From NCBI RefSeq assembly GCF_000702205.1, contig NZ_JNKW01000001.1, positions 186,001-250,000 on the forward strand: a stretch of DNA of 64,000 nucleotides, in the 5' to 3' direction. The stretch's first letter is position 1, and each line of letters begins with the position of its first letter. A program made the position numbers and the translations under genes. The DNA is from Lachnospira multipara LB2003 (lineage in GTDB: Bacteria; Bacillota; Clostridia; Lachnospirales; Lachnospiraceae). Below are positions 26,556 to 34,843 of the stretch, piece after piece. A model generated the notes under the pieces. It was not told the DNA's origin and did not search any database. It saw only the letters and a program-made list of their open reading frames with translations.

Positions 26556-26823
26556 AGTTAAGAGAGCGAAAATCTCAAAGAAACATCGGAATTTATTAAT
26601 ATTCCTGGGGCGTTCGCAAACCTACTTATTTTGATCCTACATTTATTCGACGGGATTCCTATATCGCTATGCTGATGTCGAGCCTCCATAGAGTGGATGG
26701 CAGATGTATAGTTGCGGTTACCCACCTGGCTTTGCTAGGAGTCGAAACCGTAGGCGGACGGCGTTCTGGGAGGTTGTTTAAGAATTCAAAGACCTTCATA
26801 CGAAAGTATGAGGGTCTTTTTTT
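26556..26823 (+). ncRNA. Free-standing structured ncRNA, class not assigned
   Basis: About 265 nt between a consensus promoter and a strong terminator with no credible protein. Long-range pairings stack co-linearly: AACCT with AGGTT, CCTAC with GTAGG, TTCGAC with GTCGAA; inside them are a CTATA/TATAG arm containing GCCTCCA/TGGATGGC, and a CCTGGC/GCTAGG arm. The 5' part has its own GCGAA/TTCGC stem. It is more GC-rich than its flanks, as stable RNAs are. The elongated fold suggests 6S RNA or another housekeeping RNA (for example the raiA class), but the branched tip does not fit 6S well. A 61-codon frame inside is rejected. Confidence 0.65.
26789..26823 (+). terminator. Terminator of the ncRNA
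   Basis: AAGACCTTCATAC (26789-26801), GAAA loop, GTATGAGGGTCTT (26806-26818), then a T-run. Confidence 0.92.
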
Positions 26824-27018
26824 GCGCCTTATTTTTGTGCTTTTTTGTGCCTAATTTTTTGCTTTTTTGTTCCTTTTATCTTTGTGTCTTTTATTCTTCC
26901 TTTTTCTTTTTTTCATAAAAATAAAGAATATAAAATCCCCCTAAATGAGTGATTATAATAGTATAGCTATATGTTAAAATATAATATGCAGGAGAAATAG
27001 ATAATGCAAATATGTATA

Positions 27019-27068
27019 AATAAGACATTTATGCATATGAAAAAATAAGACATTCATGCATATGAAAA
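27019..27068 (+). repeat. Two tandem 25-bp repeats before the DUF4230 genes
   Basis: Two adjacent copies (27019-27043 and 27044-27068) of a unit containing AAGACATTTATGCATATG differ at one base. They lie in an AT-rich, otherwise gene-free 270-bp gap. A tiny frame of 14 codons starts at 27003 behind an AGGAG and ends within the repeats; it could be a leader peptide but nothing else supports it. Confidence 0.55.
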
Positions 27069-27095
27069 AATGAAAAAAATAAGATGAGGTGTTAA

Positions 27096-27725
27096 ATGAT
27101 GGATTTAATTGGAGAATTATTTAAAGGACTATTAAAAATTGTAGTAATTATCTTTGTAATAGTGCTTATCTTAAGCTTGTTAAAGCTTAAATTTCCTGGG
27201 CTCCCAGGTTTTAAAATGGATATTTTAAAGAATAAAGAAGGGGAGGTAACAACGGTTACGGAAAGCTCTATAAGAGAGGTTTTTGAAATTAGTGAGCTTC
27301 AAACCGCTAGCTTTATATATAATTCCATAGTTCAGGTAAACACAGACGATGACAAAAAGGTTAAATACTACGTTTCCTACAAGGGAACAGTTGTGGCAGG
27401 AATAGATTTTAATGCAATTGGAATAGATGTAAATGACGAAGAAAAAAAGATAACTATTACATTGCCGGATGTAACAATTCAGGATACCTTGGTGGATTCA
27501 ACATCTCTTGAGTACATTTTTGGCGATAAAAAATACAATAATGAAACAGTGGTTGCAGAAAGTTATACAAAGTGTCAGGAAGATTTAAAGCAAAAAGCAG
27601 AAAATGAAAGCGAGATAAAGAGGCTTGCAAAAGATAATGCAAAAAATATAGTTGAAGGTTTAATGACCCCTTGGAGCAACCATATGAACGGGGATTATAC
27701 AGTAGAAATCATTCAGGGAGAATAA
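27096..27725 (+). CDS. DUF4230 membrane-anchored protein
   Basis: The 209 aa have one N-terminal transmembrane segment (about residues 8-29, LLKIVVIIFVIVLILSLL) followed by an external domain of the DUF4230 type: an ESSIREVFEISELQTASFIYNSIV beginning, alternating beta strands, and a helical C-terminus. The function of the family is not established. It lies 2 bp before a second gene of the same type, so the two are a paralogous operon pair. Confidence 0.75.
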   Translation: MMDLIGELFKGLLKIVVIIFVIVLILSLLKLKFPGLPGFKMDILKNKEGEVTTVTESSIREVFEISELQTASFIYNSIVQVNTDDDKKVKYYVSYKGTVVAGIDFNAIGIDVNDEEKKITITLPDVTIQDTLVDSTSLEYIFGDKKYNNETVVAESYTKCQEDLKQKAENESEIKRLAKDNAKNIVEGLMTPWSNHMNGDYTVEIIQGE

Positions 27726-27727
27726 TT

Positions 27728-28372
27728 ATGAAGAAAATAAATTTTAGAAAAATATGTATCGTTGCTCTTTCCATGATTATGCTTTGTATGACAGCTTGTG
27801 GAGAGAAGAAAGAAGACAAAAAAGAAACAGTAAAACCAGATATTATGCAAGTTAGATCTCTTAGTAATCTGGCAACACTTGAATGTTATTATCATAATGT
27901 CTCAAAATCTGTGAAGTCCGCAGGTTTTGGTCCAGCCCATATTGGGGAAGCAGATAGAAAATTTTGGTTTGAATATTCAGGAAAAGTAAAATTAGGTATT
28001 GATATGTCTTTGGTGACAATGGATTTTAGTGAAGAAGACAAAAAGGTAGTGGTTCATATGCCTAAGGCAAAAATTATAAGTATTGATCCTGTTTTTGATG
28101 AGTCCACAAATGTTATTGTAAGTAGCGATAACGCCTTGCCAATTATTGGAATAGTTGATAAAAGTGCCGGAGTTAATGATATTAAAAGTGAAGATGTGGC
28201 AAAGGCATTTAATAATTCTGAAGCAAGCATTAGGAAACAAATTGAAAATGATAGTTCATTGCTTTTAAGTGCCGAGGAACGTGCAGAGAAGCTAATAAAG
28301 AATTATTTTGATCAGCTAGGAAACATAAATGGTGAGACATATGATATAGTTTTTGAAACAATAGAAGAATAA
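27728..28372 (+). CDS. DUF4230 lipoprotein
   Basis: The 214-aa product has a lipoprotein signal with lipobox MTAC (cysteine at about residue 25). The mature part resembles its upstream neighbour: SLSNLATLECYYHNV, the GKVKLGID strand and a helical tail with AEKLIKNYFDQLG, consistent with DUF4230. A longer in-frame start at 27671 lies inside the previous gene and would bury the signal peptide, so 27728 is chosen. One paralogue is membrane-anchored by a helix and one by lipid, suggesting they act together at the cell surface. Confidence 0.75.
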   Translation: MKKINFRKICIVALSMIMLCMTACGEKKEDKKETVKPDIMQVRSLSNLATLECYYHNVSKSVKSAGFGPAHIGEADRKFWFEYSGKVKLGIDMSLVTMDFSEEDKKVVVHMPKAKIISIDPVFDESTNVIVSSDNALPIIGIVDKSAGVNDIKSEDVAKAFNNSEASIRKQIENDSSLLLSAEERAEKLIKNYFDQLGNINGETYDIVFETIEE

Positions 28373-28405
28373 CTTTTTTTAGAAAAAATTGGAAAGGATG
28401 CACAT

Positions 28406-28822
28406 ATGAAAATAGCAGTTAGTGCCTGCCTTCTTGGACAAAATTGTAAATACAATGGTGGTAATAATTACAACAAAAAAGTTATGGATTTTATTTACGG
28501 CCATGAATGTATTCCTGTTTGTCCAGAGGTAATGGGTGGACTTTCTACTCCAAGAAATCCTTCTGAGATTGTCAACGGAGTAGTTACACAGAATAACGGA
28601 AATATCGTAGATAGAGAATTTAGAGAAGGAGCAAGAATAGCTCTAGAACTAGTCTTAAAAGAAAAAGTTGATATGGTAATCTTACAATCAAGAAGCCCTT
28701 CTTGTGGCGTGAAGAATATATACGATGGAACATTTAGCAAAACTCTTATTAATGGACAAGGGATTTTTGCAAGTCTATTGAAAGAACATGGAATTAAGAT
28801 GGTAGATGTGGAAGATTTGTAA
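28406..28822 (+). CDS. DUF523 (TudS-like) protein
   Basis: The 138 aa match the DUF523 family: VSACLLGQNCKYNGG at the N-terminus, IPVCPEVMGGLSTPR in the middle and SRSPSCGVKNIYDG near residue 95. Characterised members (TudS) are [4Fe-4S]-dependent thiouracil desulfidases with three cysteine ligands, and cysteines in these three motifs are present here. The substrate in this organism is inferred only. It stands between the DUF4230 pair and an AraC gene, with an AAAGGA SD. Confidence 0.85.
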   Translation: MKIAVSACLLGQNCKYNGGNNYNKKVMDFIYGHECIPVCPEVMGGLSTPRNPSEIVNGVVTQNNGNIVDREFREGARIALELVLKEKVDMVILQSRSPSCGVKNIYDGTFSKTLINGQGIFASLLKEHGIKMVDVEDL

Positions 28823-28891
28823 TTATTGAAGAAAATACGTGATGTATAACTAAATGTAATATAAGCAATTTCTAGTTTGGGGGCTTGAAAA

Positions 28892-29815
28892 ATGAAGGAA
28901 ATTACAGTAGATAACAAGATTACATTTTTTGGGAAAGTTGATGGAGTTTCAGTAGAGCAACTTATTAGATATCAAAAGTTTGATATGAAGGTTAAACATT
29001 TTCATAGTCAATATGAGTTCTTCTACATAATTGAAGGCAAACGTCAATTTTTCTTTAATAATAAATCCTATAATGCATACGCAGGAGATCTAGCAATAAT
29101 CGATACTAATCTTGTGCATACTACAAGAACAGTGGATGAAGATGACAAAGGCTATAATAGAGTGATTCTTTATATTGATTATGAGCAAATGTGTGAATTT
29201 GATAAGCTTTATCCAGGTCTAAATTTAGTCGACTTTTTTCATAAAAATTATGGCATATATCATTTTAATGATGAACAAAAAGCTAACTTTTTGAATTTGT
29301 ATAGAGATTTGCGCCATGAGTTTACTAAGAAGAAAAAAGGCTATAAAGATAGAATCTATATATATCTGTTATCCTGGCTTGCAAGATTTTCTCAAAGCTA
29401 TGGTAATAATGAAAATATAGCAGCCCCAAGAGATGATCAAAGAGCCCAGACAGTATCTAAGATTTCAAGCTATCTAGAGAAAAACTATACTAAGCAGATT
29501 TTATTAGAAGAAATATCAGATAAGCTCTATCTTAGCAAGTATTATCTTTGTAGAATTTTTAAAGAATATACAGGATTTACCATAACAGAATATGTTAATA
29601 TTTTAAGAATAAAAAAGGCAACAGATTTATTAGAAAATTCAGATAAAAGTATCTTAGAAATAGCGGACCTATTAGGCTTTGAAAGCATGACTTATTTCGA
29701 AAGAGTCTTTAAGAAATTTATGAACGTAACACCATTGAAGTATAAGAAAAGTCATCATAGTGTGATATATGGACAGAAAGAGTTAAATACTATAGATGAT
29801 TCGGATTATATATAA
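28892..29815 (+). CDS. AraC-family transcriptional regulator
   Basis: The 307 aa have an N-terminal cupin sensor (HFHSQYEFFYIIEGKRQFFF, about residues 30-50) and a C-terminal double helix-turn-helix: LEEISDKLYLSKYYLCRIFK and ILEIADLLGFESMTYFERVF with the AraC-type VTPLKYKK ending. It is the regulator nearest to the rhamnose/TRAP operon starting at 30453, whose promoter carries a 12-bp direct repeat fit for such a protein. Control of that operon is therefore likely but inferred; the inducer may be rhamnose or a pectin-derived sugar. Confidence 0.93.
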   Translation: MKEITVDNKITFFGKVDGVSVEQLIRYQKFDMKVKHFHSQYEFFYIIEGKRQFFFNNKSYNAYAGDLAIIDTNLVHTTRTVDEDDKGYNRVILYIDYEQMCEFDKLYPGLNLVDFFHKNYGIYHFNDEQKANFLNLYRDLRHEFTKKKKGYKDRIYIYLLSWLARFSQSYGNNENIAAPRDDQRAQTVSKISSYLEKNYTKQILLEEISDKLYLSKYYLCRIFKEYTGFTITEYVNILRIKKATDLLENSDKSILEIADLLGFESMTYFERVFKKFMNVTPLKYKKSHHSVIYGQKELNTIDDSDYI

Positions 29816-29954
29816 TTATATTTTAAATCAATAGAAAATTATAAAATTAATAGGTGAACTTATAGACAAAAAATAAGAAATAAAATATGAAACAATAGAA
29901 TAAAAAATAAATCCCATTTTTGTATAAAGCAAAGATGGGATATTTTTTATCTAA

Positions 29955-30075
29955 CCAAAGAGCAAGTTCTCCCTCCCCAGTAGGCAAATAGCGAAGCGCA
30001 TTTGCCGAACTTCCCTCCCCGTCAAAGAGCAAGTCCATCCTCCCTGTAGACAAACAGCGAAGCGCATTTGTCGTA
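29955..30075 (-). repeat. Family B repeats, two copies
   Basis: Two units share AAAGAGCAAGT, a C-rich frame and a hairpin. In copy 1 GGCAAAT (29983-29989) pairs with ATTTGCC (30000-30006); in copy 2 GACAAA (30049-30054) pairs with TTTGTC (30067-30072), a compensated G-C to A-T change. Both enclose AGCGAAGCGC. On the minus strand they match the three copies at 38.7 kb. A 153-codon minus-strand frame across this gap is a composition artefact. Confidence 0.8.
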
Positions 30076-30279
30076 CACTCACCCCCAAACCTCCCAACCC
30101 TCCCAGGTTGCGCGGCTTTGGGGAGTGATGAAGTGGAGGGGGGAGTTAGGAGTGACCTTAAGAAAAAAATTGTGCAGCCGTCAGTGCTTGCAATCCTAAG
30201 GCAAAGCCGTAAGGATTGCTTAGCAGCTGCTACGAGCTGCACTAAAGCGGGAGCGTGTTTTTCGTAGGTCACTCCTAAC
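30076..30279. repeat. Large palindromic structure with 14-bp outer stem
   Basis: GTTAGGAGTGACCT (30145-30158) pairs perfectly with AGGTCACTCCTAAC (30266-30279). Inside, GCAATCCT (30190-30197) pairs with AGGATTGC (30212-30219) around an inner GGC/GCC arm, and GTGCAGC with GCTGCAC. Just upstream, a pairing of CCCCCAAA with TTTGGGG encloses AACCT/AGGTT. It is GC-rich, gene-free, and lies between araC and the rhamnose operon. It may be a dispersed structured element or small non-autonomous mobile unit. Confidence 0.65.
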
Positions 30280-30312
30280 ATCTTATCCTTCCCTTCACCC
30301 TCCCCCAACAGT

Positions 30313-30384
30313 GCAATATAGTTTGAATTTCTTCTTCATCCCGCAATATAGTTTAAGAAAAGTTAAAAACATTAATGATATAAT
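30313..30384 (+). promoter_or_regulatory. Candidate AraC operator and promoter of the rhamnose operon
   Basis: GCAATATAGTTT occurs at 30313-30324 and again at 30343-30354, 30 bp apart, about three helical turns, on the same face of the DNA. The second copy abuts the expected -35 region, which lacks a good box, while an extended -10 TGATATAAT lies at 30376-30384. A weak -35 with adjacent direct repeats is typical of AraC-type activation. The operon starts 69 bp downstream. Confidence 0.65.
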
Positions 30385-30452
30385 GTGACCAACAGATAGC
30401 TATATGTTAAATGTAATAGGGTTAAGCAAAGAATACATAAGGGAGGTATTTC

Positions 30453-31475
30453 ATGAAGTTTAAAAAGAAATATTTGGGGTTTTTATGCATAATATTATGT
30501 TTGATAATTGTAGGTCGAACATTTATTAGCGTAAAAGGAATTGAAAATTCAGACAAATTAGTCATTCAGTTAGCACATAATCAAGCGGCTGGTTCAGAAA
30601 TAGCTGATACAATCGCTAAGTTTTCTGAGTTTACTAAGGAAGAATCAAACGACACTATTAACGTAAAGATTTTTGCAAGTGGTGTACTTGGAACTGAAAG
30701 TTCTGAAGTAGAAATGGTTCAAGCAGGCATTCTTGATATGGCAAAGGTAAGTTCTAATACACTTGGTCAGTTTGATAGTAGATACGCAATCTTTTCTGTA
30801 CCATATCTTTTCCAAAGTCAGGAACATTACTATACAGCAATGAAGGAAAGTACAGAAATCAAGAATTTATTCACAGACACTAGAGAGTACGGTTTTATTG
30901 CAATTGGTTATTACGCTAATGGCGCTAGAAACTTTTACTTAAAGGAAGAAAGGGCGGTAACAGATCCTAGTGTTCTTGCAGGACTTAAGATTCGTTCAAT
31001 GGCAAGTACAACATCTATGGATACTATTGAGAAGATGGGTGGTACACCAGTACCAATGGCAAGTTCAGAAACTTATGCATCTCTTCAGCAGGGAGTTGTA
31101 GACGGAGCTGAAAATACAGAGCTTGCTTTAACAGTTGATGGACATGAAGACTTAGTAAAGTCTTATACATATACAGAACATCAATTTTCTCCTGACATTT
31201 TCATTATTAGCACAAAGACATGGGATAAGATGACAGAAGAACAGAGACAATGCTTAATAACAGCACTTGAAGAAACTAATGATAATTTTGTTAGTGTATA
31301 TAACGACATGATGGCAGAAGCTATTGAGGAAGCAGAGTCAAAGGGAGTTCATGTTTATAGAGATATTGATAAGTCAGCATTTATTGAAGCTGTTCAACCA
31401 ATTCACGAAGAATTTTGTGCAAGAGGTGAAGAATATAAGGCACTTTATGATGATATTCAAAGCTACGCTAATTAA
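30453..31475 (+). CDS. dctP: TRAP transporter solute-binding protein (DctP type)
   Basis: Extracytoplasmic receptor of a tripartite ATP-independent periplasmic transporter. The 340 aa have an N-terminal hydrophobic segment (about 8-24) without a lipobox, so it may be membrane-anchored or cleaved. The conserved GLKIRSMAS carries the arginine that binds the carboxylate of the ligand, followed by MGGTPVPMASSETYASLQQGVVDGAEN. GGGAGG precedes the ATG. As first gene of an operon with GH105 and rhamnose genes, its ligand is probably a uronate-containing rhamnogalacturonan fragment. Confidence 0.93.
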   Translation: MKFKKKYLGFLCIILCLIIVGRTFISVKGIENSDKLVIQLAHNQAAGSEIADTIAKFSEFTKEESNDTINVKIFASGVLGTESSEVEMVQAGILDMAKVSSNTLGQFDSRYAIFSVPYLFQSQEHYYTAMKESTEIKNLFTDTREYGFIAIGYYANGARNFYLKEERAVTDPSVLAGLKIRSMASTTSMDTIEKMGGTPVPMASSETYASLQQGVVDGAENTELALTVDGHEDLVKSYTYTEHQFSPDIFIISTKTWDKMTEEQRQCLITALEETNDNFVSVYNDMMAEAIEEAESKGVHVYRDIDKSAFIEAVQPIHEEFCARGEEYKALYDDIQSYAN

Positions 31476-31494
31476 GTAGAGATGGGAGAGAGTT

Positions 31495-32016
31495 ATGAAA
31501 TATTTGAACAAACTAGTAGAAATCGTATTAGAAATTCTAGTGTGTGGAATGGTACTTGGCTGTGTTTGGCAAGTATTTACTAGATTCATTTTACATGACC
31601 CAAGTAAATATACAGAAGAGTTACTACGATATATGTTGATTTGGGTAACATTTATGGGCGTTCCTTACGCTTATGGTCAAGATAGACATTTATCAATAAA
31701 TATATTTATGAATAAAAATACTAAGAAAAATGATGCTTTAGTTAAGTTATTCGTTGATGCTTTTGTAGTTGCATTATGCGTTCTTGTAATGATTGTTGGT
31801 GGTGTTATGGTTACAGGAAATGCCGCAGGTCAGTTATCAGCAGCTATGCAGCTCCCAATGGAAGTCTATTATGTTTGTGTACCAATTAGTGGTGTATTAA
31901 TGGTAATTTATGGCATTGATAAAATTGTAAAACACATTAATGACTACAGACTTGAATCTAAGAAAGATAAGGATTCAGAAGTAAAGGTAAAGCCAGAATT
32001 TAAAAAGGCAGTTTAA
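31495..32016 (+). CDS. dctQ: TRAP transporter small permease subunit (DctQ type)
   Basis: The 173 aa contain four hydrophobic segments, the DctQ pattern, with the conserved TEELLRYMLIWVTFMGVPYA region at about residues 38-57 and a charged lysine-rich C-terminal tail in the cytoplasm. It lies 19 bp after the binding-protein gene and 14 bp before the large permease. It forms the membrane complex with DctM. Confidence 0.93.
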   Translation: MKYLNKLVEIVLEILVCGMVLGCVWQVFTRFILHDPSKYTEELLRYMLIWVTFMGVPYAYGQDRHLSINIFMNKNTKKNDALVKLFVDAFVVALCVLVMIVGGVMVTGNAAGQLSAAMQLPMEVYYVCVPISGVLMVIYGIDKIVKHINDYRLESKKDKDSEVKVKPEFKKAV

Positions 32017-32030
32017 ATAGGGGGGATTTT

Positions 32031-33338
32031 ATGGAAATTCAAGCAGCAATTGTATTGGTAATTACATTCTTTTTGTTACTGGCTTTGTCGGTTCCAGTTT
32101 CATTTAGCATTATTTCATCGGCACTACTTACATTAACAATGTTCTTAACTCCTAAGTTTGGAGTATTTATATCAGCTCAGAAAATGGTAACAGGTATCGA
32201 TAGTTTCACATTACTTGCAGTTCCTTTCTTCTTACTTGCAGGCTTACTTATGAGTAACGGCGGTATTGCGAAACGTTTGATAAACTTAGCAATGCTTGTG
32301 TTGGGAAAGGTTCCTGGTTCCCTTGCTATGACAAATATTGCAGGTAATGCAATGTTTGGTTCAATTTCAGGATCAGGTATTGCAGCAGCTACAGCTATTG
32401 GTGGCGTTATGCATCCTCTTGAAGAGGAACAGGGTTACAACAAGGCTTTTTCAGCAGCAGTAAATATTGCTTCAGCTCCTGTAGGTCAGTTAATTCCTCC
32501 AACAGCTTCATTTATTGTTTATTCAGCAGCAAGTGGCGGTGTATCAGTTGCAGCTCTTCTTATGGCAGGTTGGATTCCTGGTTTACTTTGGGCACTATTT
32601 TGCATGATCGTGGCATATTTTTACAGCAAGAAACATGGATATGTTATTAAGAGAGATAAGTTAACTAAAAAAATCGTACTTAAGACAATTTGGGATGCAA
32701 TTCCAAGCTTATTCCTTATTGTAATCATCATTGGTGGTATTCTTTCAGGTTACTTTACACCTACTGAAGCTAGTGGTGTTGCAGTAGTTTACGCTTTTAT
32801 CTTAGCTTGCTTTGTATATAAGAGTATTAAATTTAAGGATATTCCTGGTATTTTAAAGGAAACTGCAGTTATGACAGCTATTGTAATGTTAATTATTGGT
32901 GCTTCATCAGTACTTTCTTTCGTACTTTCCTTTACAGGCCTTCCACAGGCAATTTCAGCAGCCTTACTTAGCTTATCATCAAATAAGATTGTACTATTAC
33001 TTATTATCAATCTTATTTTACTTATTGTTGGTACATTCATGGATATGGCTCCAGCTTTACTTATCTTTACACCAATTTTCTTACCAATCATTAAGACACT
33101 TGGTATGGACCCAATCCAGTTTGGTGTAATGATGGTTATGAACCTTTCAATTGGAACAATTACACCACCGGTTGGTAGCGTATTATTCGTAGGTTGTAGC
33201 GTTTCAAAACTAAAAGTAGAAGAGGTTATAAAGAAGCTATTACCATACTTTGGCGTAATAGTTGCAGCACTTTTACTTATCACATTCGTACCAGCCTTTA
33301 GTATGTGGCTACCTGGAATCTTAGGTTTACTAGGCTAG
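32031..33338 (+). CDS. dctM: TRAP transporter large permease subunit (DctM type)
   Basis: A polytopic protein of 435 aa, about twelve membrane segments, that uses an ion gradient for uptake. Conserved features include PFFLLAGLLMSNGGIAKRL, the glycine/serine-rich NAMFGSISGSGIAAATAIG and LIPPTASFIVY in the first half, mirrored by APALLIFTPIFLPI and SIGTITPPVGSVLFVG in the second half, showing the inverted-repeat architecture. GGGGGG precedes the ATG. Confidence 0.95.
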   Translation: MEIQAAIVLVITFFLLLALSVPVSFSIISSALLTLTMFLTPKFGVFISAQKMVTGIDSFTLLAVPFFLLAGLLMSNGGIAKRLINLAMLVLGKVPGSLAMTNIAGNAMFGSISGSGIAAATAIGGVMHPLEEEQGYNKAFSAAVNIASAPVGQLIPPTASFIVYSAASGGVSVAALLMAGWIPGLLWALFCMIVAYFYSKKHGYVIKRDKLTKKIVLKTIWDAIPSLFLIVIIIGGILSGYFTPTEASGVAVVYAFILACFVYKSIKFKDIPGILKETAVMTAIVMLIIGASSVLSFVLSFTGLPQAISAALLSLSSNKIVLLLIINLILLIVGTFMDMAPALLIFTPIFLPIIKTLGMDPIQFGVMMVMNLSIGTITPPVGSVLFVGCSVSKLKVEEVIKKLLPYFGVIVAALLLITFVPAFSMWLPGILGLLG

Positions 33339-33370
33339 ATAAAAAATTATTAGGATGAGAAGGAAATTTT

Positions 33371-34501
33371 ATGGGTATTAAAAATAACGACAGAAATGAA
33401 ATAGAAGAAAAGTTAGAGCTTGTAATTAATAAGTTAATGAACTTAGGTTGCGAGACAAAGGATGATGAAGAACTTGCAAAAAAAGGCGAGGCAGTAGGAT
33501 TTTTTAAGAGAGATTTTGGAATTAAAGAGTGGGATTGGCCACAGGGTGTAGGCTTACTTGGACTACTTAAGATAATGAAATACCAAAACAATGATAACTA
33601 CAAGGAGTTTTTATATAACTGGTTTAAGGAGAATATAAAAAATGGCCTTCCATCTAGAAATATAAACACTACAACACCCCTTCTTACTTTAGTGGAACTA
33701 AATGAGTGTTATAAGGATCCTGAATTTGAAGAGCTTTGTCTTAGTTGGGCAGATTGGCTTATGAATTGTCTACCAAGAACTAAAGAGAGAGGCTTTCAGC
33801 ATGTAACAAGTGCTAACGGGGATAGACAAGGGGTTCGTCTTAATGAAAACGAAATGTGGATCGACACCATTTTCATGACAGTACTATTCCTTAATAAGAT
33901 GGGCCAAAAATATCATCGTCAGGATTGGATTGATGAGTCAATTCATCAGGTGCTTATGCATATTAAATATCTTTATGATAAAAATAGTGGCCTATTCTAT
34001 CATGGCTGGACCTTTAATAAGATGAATAATTTCGGCGGAATCTTCTGGTGTAGAGGTAATAGCTGGTTTACTCTTGGCATTCTTGATTATATTGATATGT
34101 TTAAGGGCACAATGAATGCAGGGGTTAAGGAATTTATTCTTGATACTTATAAGGCACAGGCGGCTGCTCTTAAGAAATTACAGGCAAAATCTGGACTTTG
34201 GCATACAGTACTTGATGATAAATCAAGTTATGAAGAAGTTTCAGGTTCAGCAGCAATTACAGCAGGTATTTTAAAAGGTATTAGACTAGGAATCTTAGAT
34301 GATTCTTATCTTTGCGTAGCTGATAAGGCAATAAAAGCTATTTTGAAAAATATAGATGAAGACGGAACAGTACTTAATGTATCCGGCGGAACAGGCATGG
34401 GCTATGATGCTAATCACTATAAAAACATTTTAATTGCACCAATGGCCTATGGACAGTCACTAACAATTTTGGCTTTAGCGGAGGCTTTATTACATGATTA
34501 G
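33371..34501 (+). CDS. Unsaturated rhamnogalacturonyl hydrolase, GH105
   Basis: Removes the unsaturated galacturonyl residue from rhamnogalacturonan-lyase products, releasing rhamnose. The 376 aa have the (alpha/alpha)6 pattern with MWIDTIFM (catalytic aspartate) near residue 157 and FWCRGNSWF near residue 225, both typical of YteR-like enzymes. No signal peptide is present, so it acts in the cytoplasm on imported di- or oligosaccharides. Its end overlaps rhaM by 8 bp, tying it directly to rhamnose catabolism. Confidence 0.92.
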   Translation: MGIKNNDRNEIEEKLELVINKLMNLGCETKDDEELAKKGEAVGFFKRDFGIKEWDWPQGVGLLGLLKIMKYQNNDNYKEFLYNWFKENIKNGLPSRNINTTTPLLTLVELNECYKDPEFEELCLSWADWLMNCLPRTKERGFQHVTSANGDRQGVRLNENEMWIDTIFMTVLFLNKMGQKYHRQDWIDESIHQVLMHIKYLYDKNSGLFYHGWTFNKMNNFGGIFWCRGNSWFTLGILDYIDMFKGTMNAGVKEFILDTYKAQAAALKKLQAKSGLWHTVLDDKSSYEEVSGSAAITAGILKGIRLGILDDSYLCVADKAIKAILKNIDEDGTVLNVSGGTGMGYDANHYKNILIAPMAYGQSLTILALAEALLHD

Positions 34502-34808
34502 AAAAGCATTTAAAATGTACCTAAATCCTAGGTGCGCAAAAACATACGAAGAGAGACATCAAAAACTTTGGCCGGAAATGAAGGAAGTAATTAGAAGTCA
34601 TGGAGGTCATAATTATTCAATTTTCCTTGATGAAGAAACCAACGTTTTATATGGCTATGTAGAGGTTGAAAGCGAGGAAAGATGGGAGGAAATTGCAAAT
34701 ACGCCTATTAATAAAAAATGGTGGGATTATATGGCACCTTTAATGAAAGTTAATGCTGATAATAGCCCAGTTCAAGATGATTTAAAAAATGTATTTTATC
34801 TTAGCTAA
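34494..34808 (+). CDS. rhaM: L-rhamnose mutarotase
   Basis: Interconverts alpha- and beta-L-rhamnose. The 104 aa match the small RhaM (DUF718) family: an early YEERHQKLWPEM with the catalytic histidine, NYSIFLDEETNVLYGYVEVE in the middle and KKWWDYMAPLM near the end. It overlaps the GH105 gene and precedes rhaB, so expression is probably translationally coupled. Confidence 0.95.
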   Translation: MIRKAFKMYLNPRCAKTYEERHQKLWPEMKEVIRSHGGHNYSIFLDEETNVLYGYVEVESEERWEEIANTPINKKWWDYMAPLMKVNADNSPVQDDLKNVFYLS

Positions 34809-34843
34809 TCTTTAAGAAATGCAAAATACAGGGAGGGGCAATG

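Noticed and set aside
26556-26823. Riboswitch or T-box for the DUF4230 genes
   Set aside because: No T-box sequence or known aptamer core was recognised, and about 270 bp and a complete terminator separate it from the next gene.
26669-26854. 61-codon frame inside the 26.5-kb ncRNA
   Set aside because: No ribosome site, spans the terminator, and the region has promoter, stems and terminator of an RNA gene.
29847-30308. 153-codon minus-strand frame between araC and dctP
   Set aside because: It translates family B repeats and palindromes, has no ribosome site and shows no protein-like composition.
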